DNA from: Solimonas sp966252075
GTDB lineage: Bacteria > Pseudomonadota > Gammaproteobacteria > Nevskiales > Nevskiaceae
Direction: 5' to 3'
Assembly: GCA_966252075.1 (NCBI GenBank)
Contig: CBINNP010000081.1
Location: forward strand, 1-13,670
Length of the DNA: 13,670 nt
The position numbers and the translations under genes were made by a program. Within the stretch, counting starts at the first letter, position 1, and every line of letters starts with the position of its first letter. Shown one piece after another: positions 13,520-13,670 of this stretch. A model generated the notes under the pieces. It saw nothing but the letters and a program-made list of their open reading frames with translations, did not search any database and had not been told where the DNA came from.

Positions 13520-13670
13520 TACCGCTCTCCTGAATGATGACGCGAAGCCGAATTGTCACGAAGCGAACCGTTCGCTGCATGAGCTCGCAGACGCAAGCCT
13601 ATTTTGTCAGAAGCCGCGCGCGCAACCCGCCCCCGCGGCGCGCTGCCTTTTGCGGGCGCGCGCGGGCGGC
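13520..13670. promoter_or_regulatory. upstream region of the aldehyde dehydrogenase with a TTCGCT palindrome
   Basis: There is no coding sequence in these 151 bp. AGCGAA (13562-13567) and TTCGCT (13571-13576) form a perfect 6-bp dyad with a CCG spacer, 43 bp before the start codon. It is reminiscent of TetR-type operators with an ACCGTTCG core. CTCCT at 13527-13531 is the ribosome-binding site on the minus strand. No convincing -35/-10 pair was found. The last 58 bp are extremely GC-rich, and an imperfect inverted repeat (left arm near 13613-13630, right arm near 13652-13670) may be part of a terminator or structure belonging to the next gene outside the window. Confidence 0.4.

Noticed and set aside
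13613..13670. GC-rich imperfect inverted repeat at the right end as a definite terminator
   Set aside because: It is cut by the window edge, the arms pair imperfectly and no T-tract can be seen.

Overview
The window reads as chromosomal DNA of a high-GC gammaproteobacterium. The block murU-amgK (minus strand) divergent from lptD-surA-pdxA-rsmA (plus strand) is the order I recall from Pseudomonas. The rest of the gene content would fit an environmental lineage such as Nevskiales/Solimonadaceae or a relative; that placement is inference from gene content and GC bias, not from a marker comparison.

Layout. (1) 97-3641, minus strand: an apparent four-gene unit read right to left as amgK (anomeric MurNAc/GlcNAc kinase), murU (MurNAc-1-P uridylyltransferase), pmbA (TldD/PmbA protease subunit) and a small SRPBCC-fold protein. 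Spacings are very short: a GTGA start/stop overlap, then 22 bp, then a few bp. (2) 3757-9292, plus strand: lptD (outer-membrane LPS translocon), surA (periplasmic chaperone/PPIase that helps fold outer-membrane proteins, LptD among them), pdxA (vitamin B6 synthesis) and rsmA (16S rRNA dimethyltransferase). (3) 9372-11217, plus strand: a universal-stress-family protein without the usual ATP-binding glycines, then a c-di-GMP protein with a degenerate GGDEF domain and an EAL domain whose catalytic residues are present. These stand where apaG/apaH often follow rsmA. (4) 11219-12015: about 800 bp of decayed and mobile-looking sequence. (5) 12071-13519, minus strand: an intact NAD(P)-dependent aldehyde dehydrogenase with a strong terminator behind it and a possible regulator-binding palindrome in front.

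The most unusual stretch is region 4. It holds a decayed, internally deleted copy of the neighbouring aldehyde dehydrogenase (11403-11620). Next is a 43-codon remnant of a Fic-family (Fic_N) gene (11775-11906), whose stop codon is supplied by the first bases of an 82-bp palindromic repeat element (11903-11984). In front of the fic remnant are six TGTCGAT-like half-sites in alternating orientation. Their start positions all differ by exact multiples of 10 bp, and the set is mirror-symmetric about position 11727. It looks like an operator array that outlived the gene it controlled. The stretch is also visibly more AT-rich than the rest of the window, which suggests it was acquired.

Functionally, most of the window concerns the cell envelope: peptidoglycan sugar recycling (AmgK/MurU) back to back with outer-membrane assembly (LptD/SurA). 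No rRNA, tRNA, CRISPR array or complete insertion sequence is visible.
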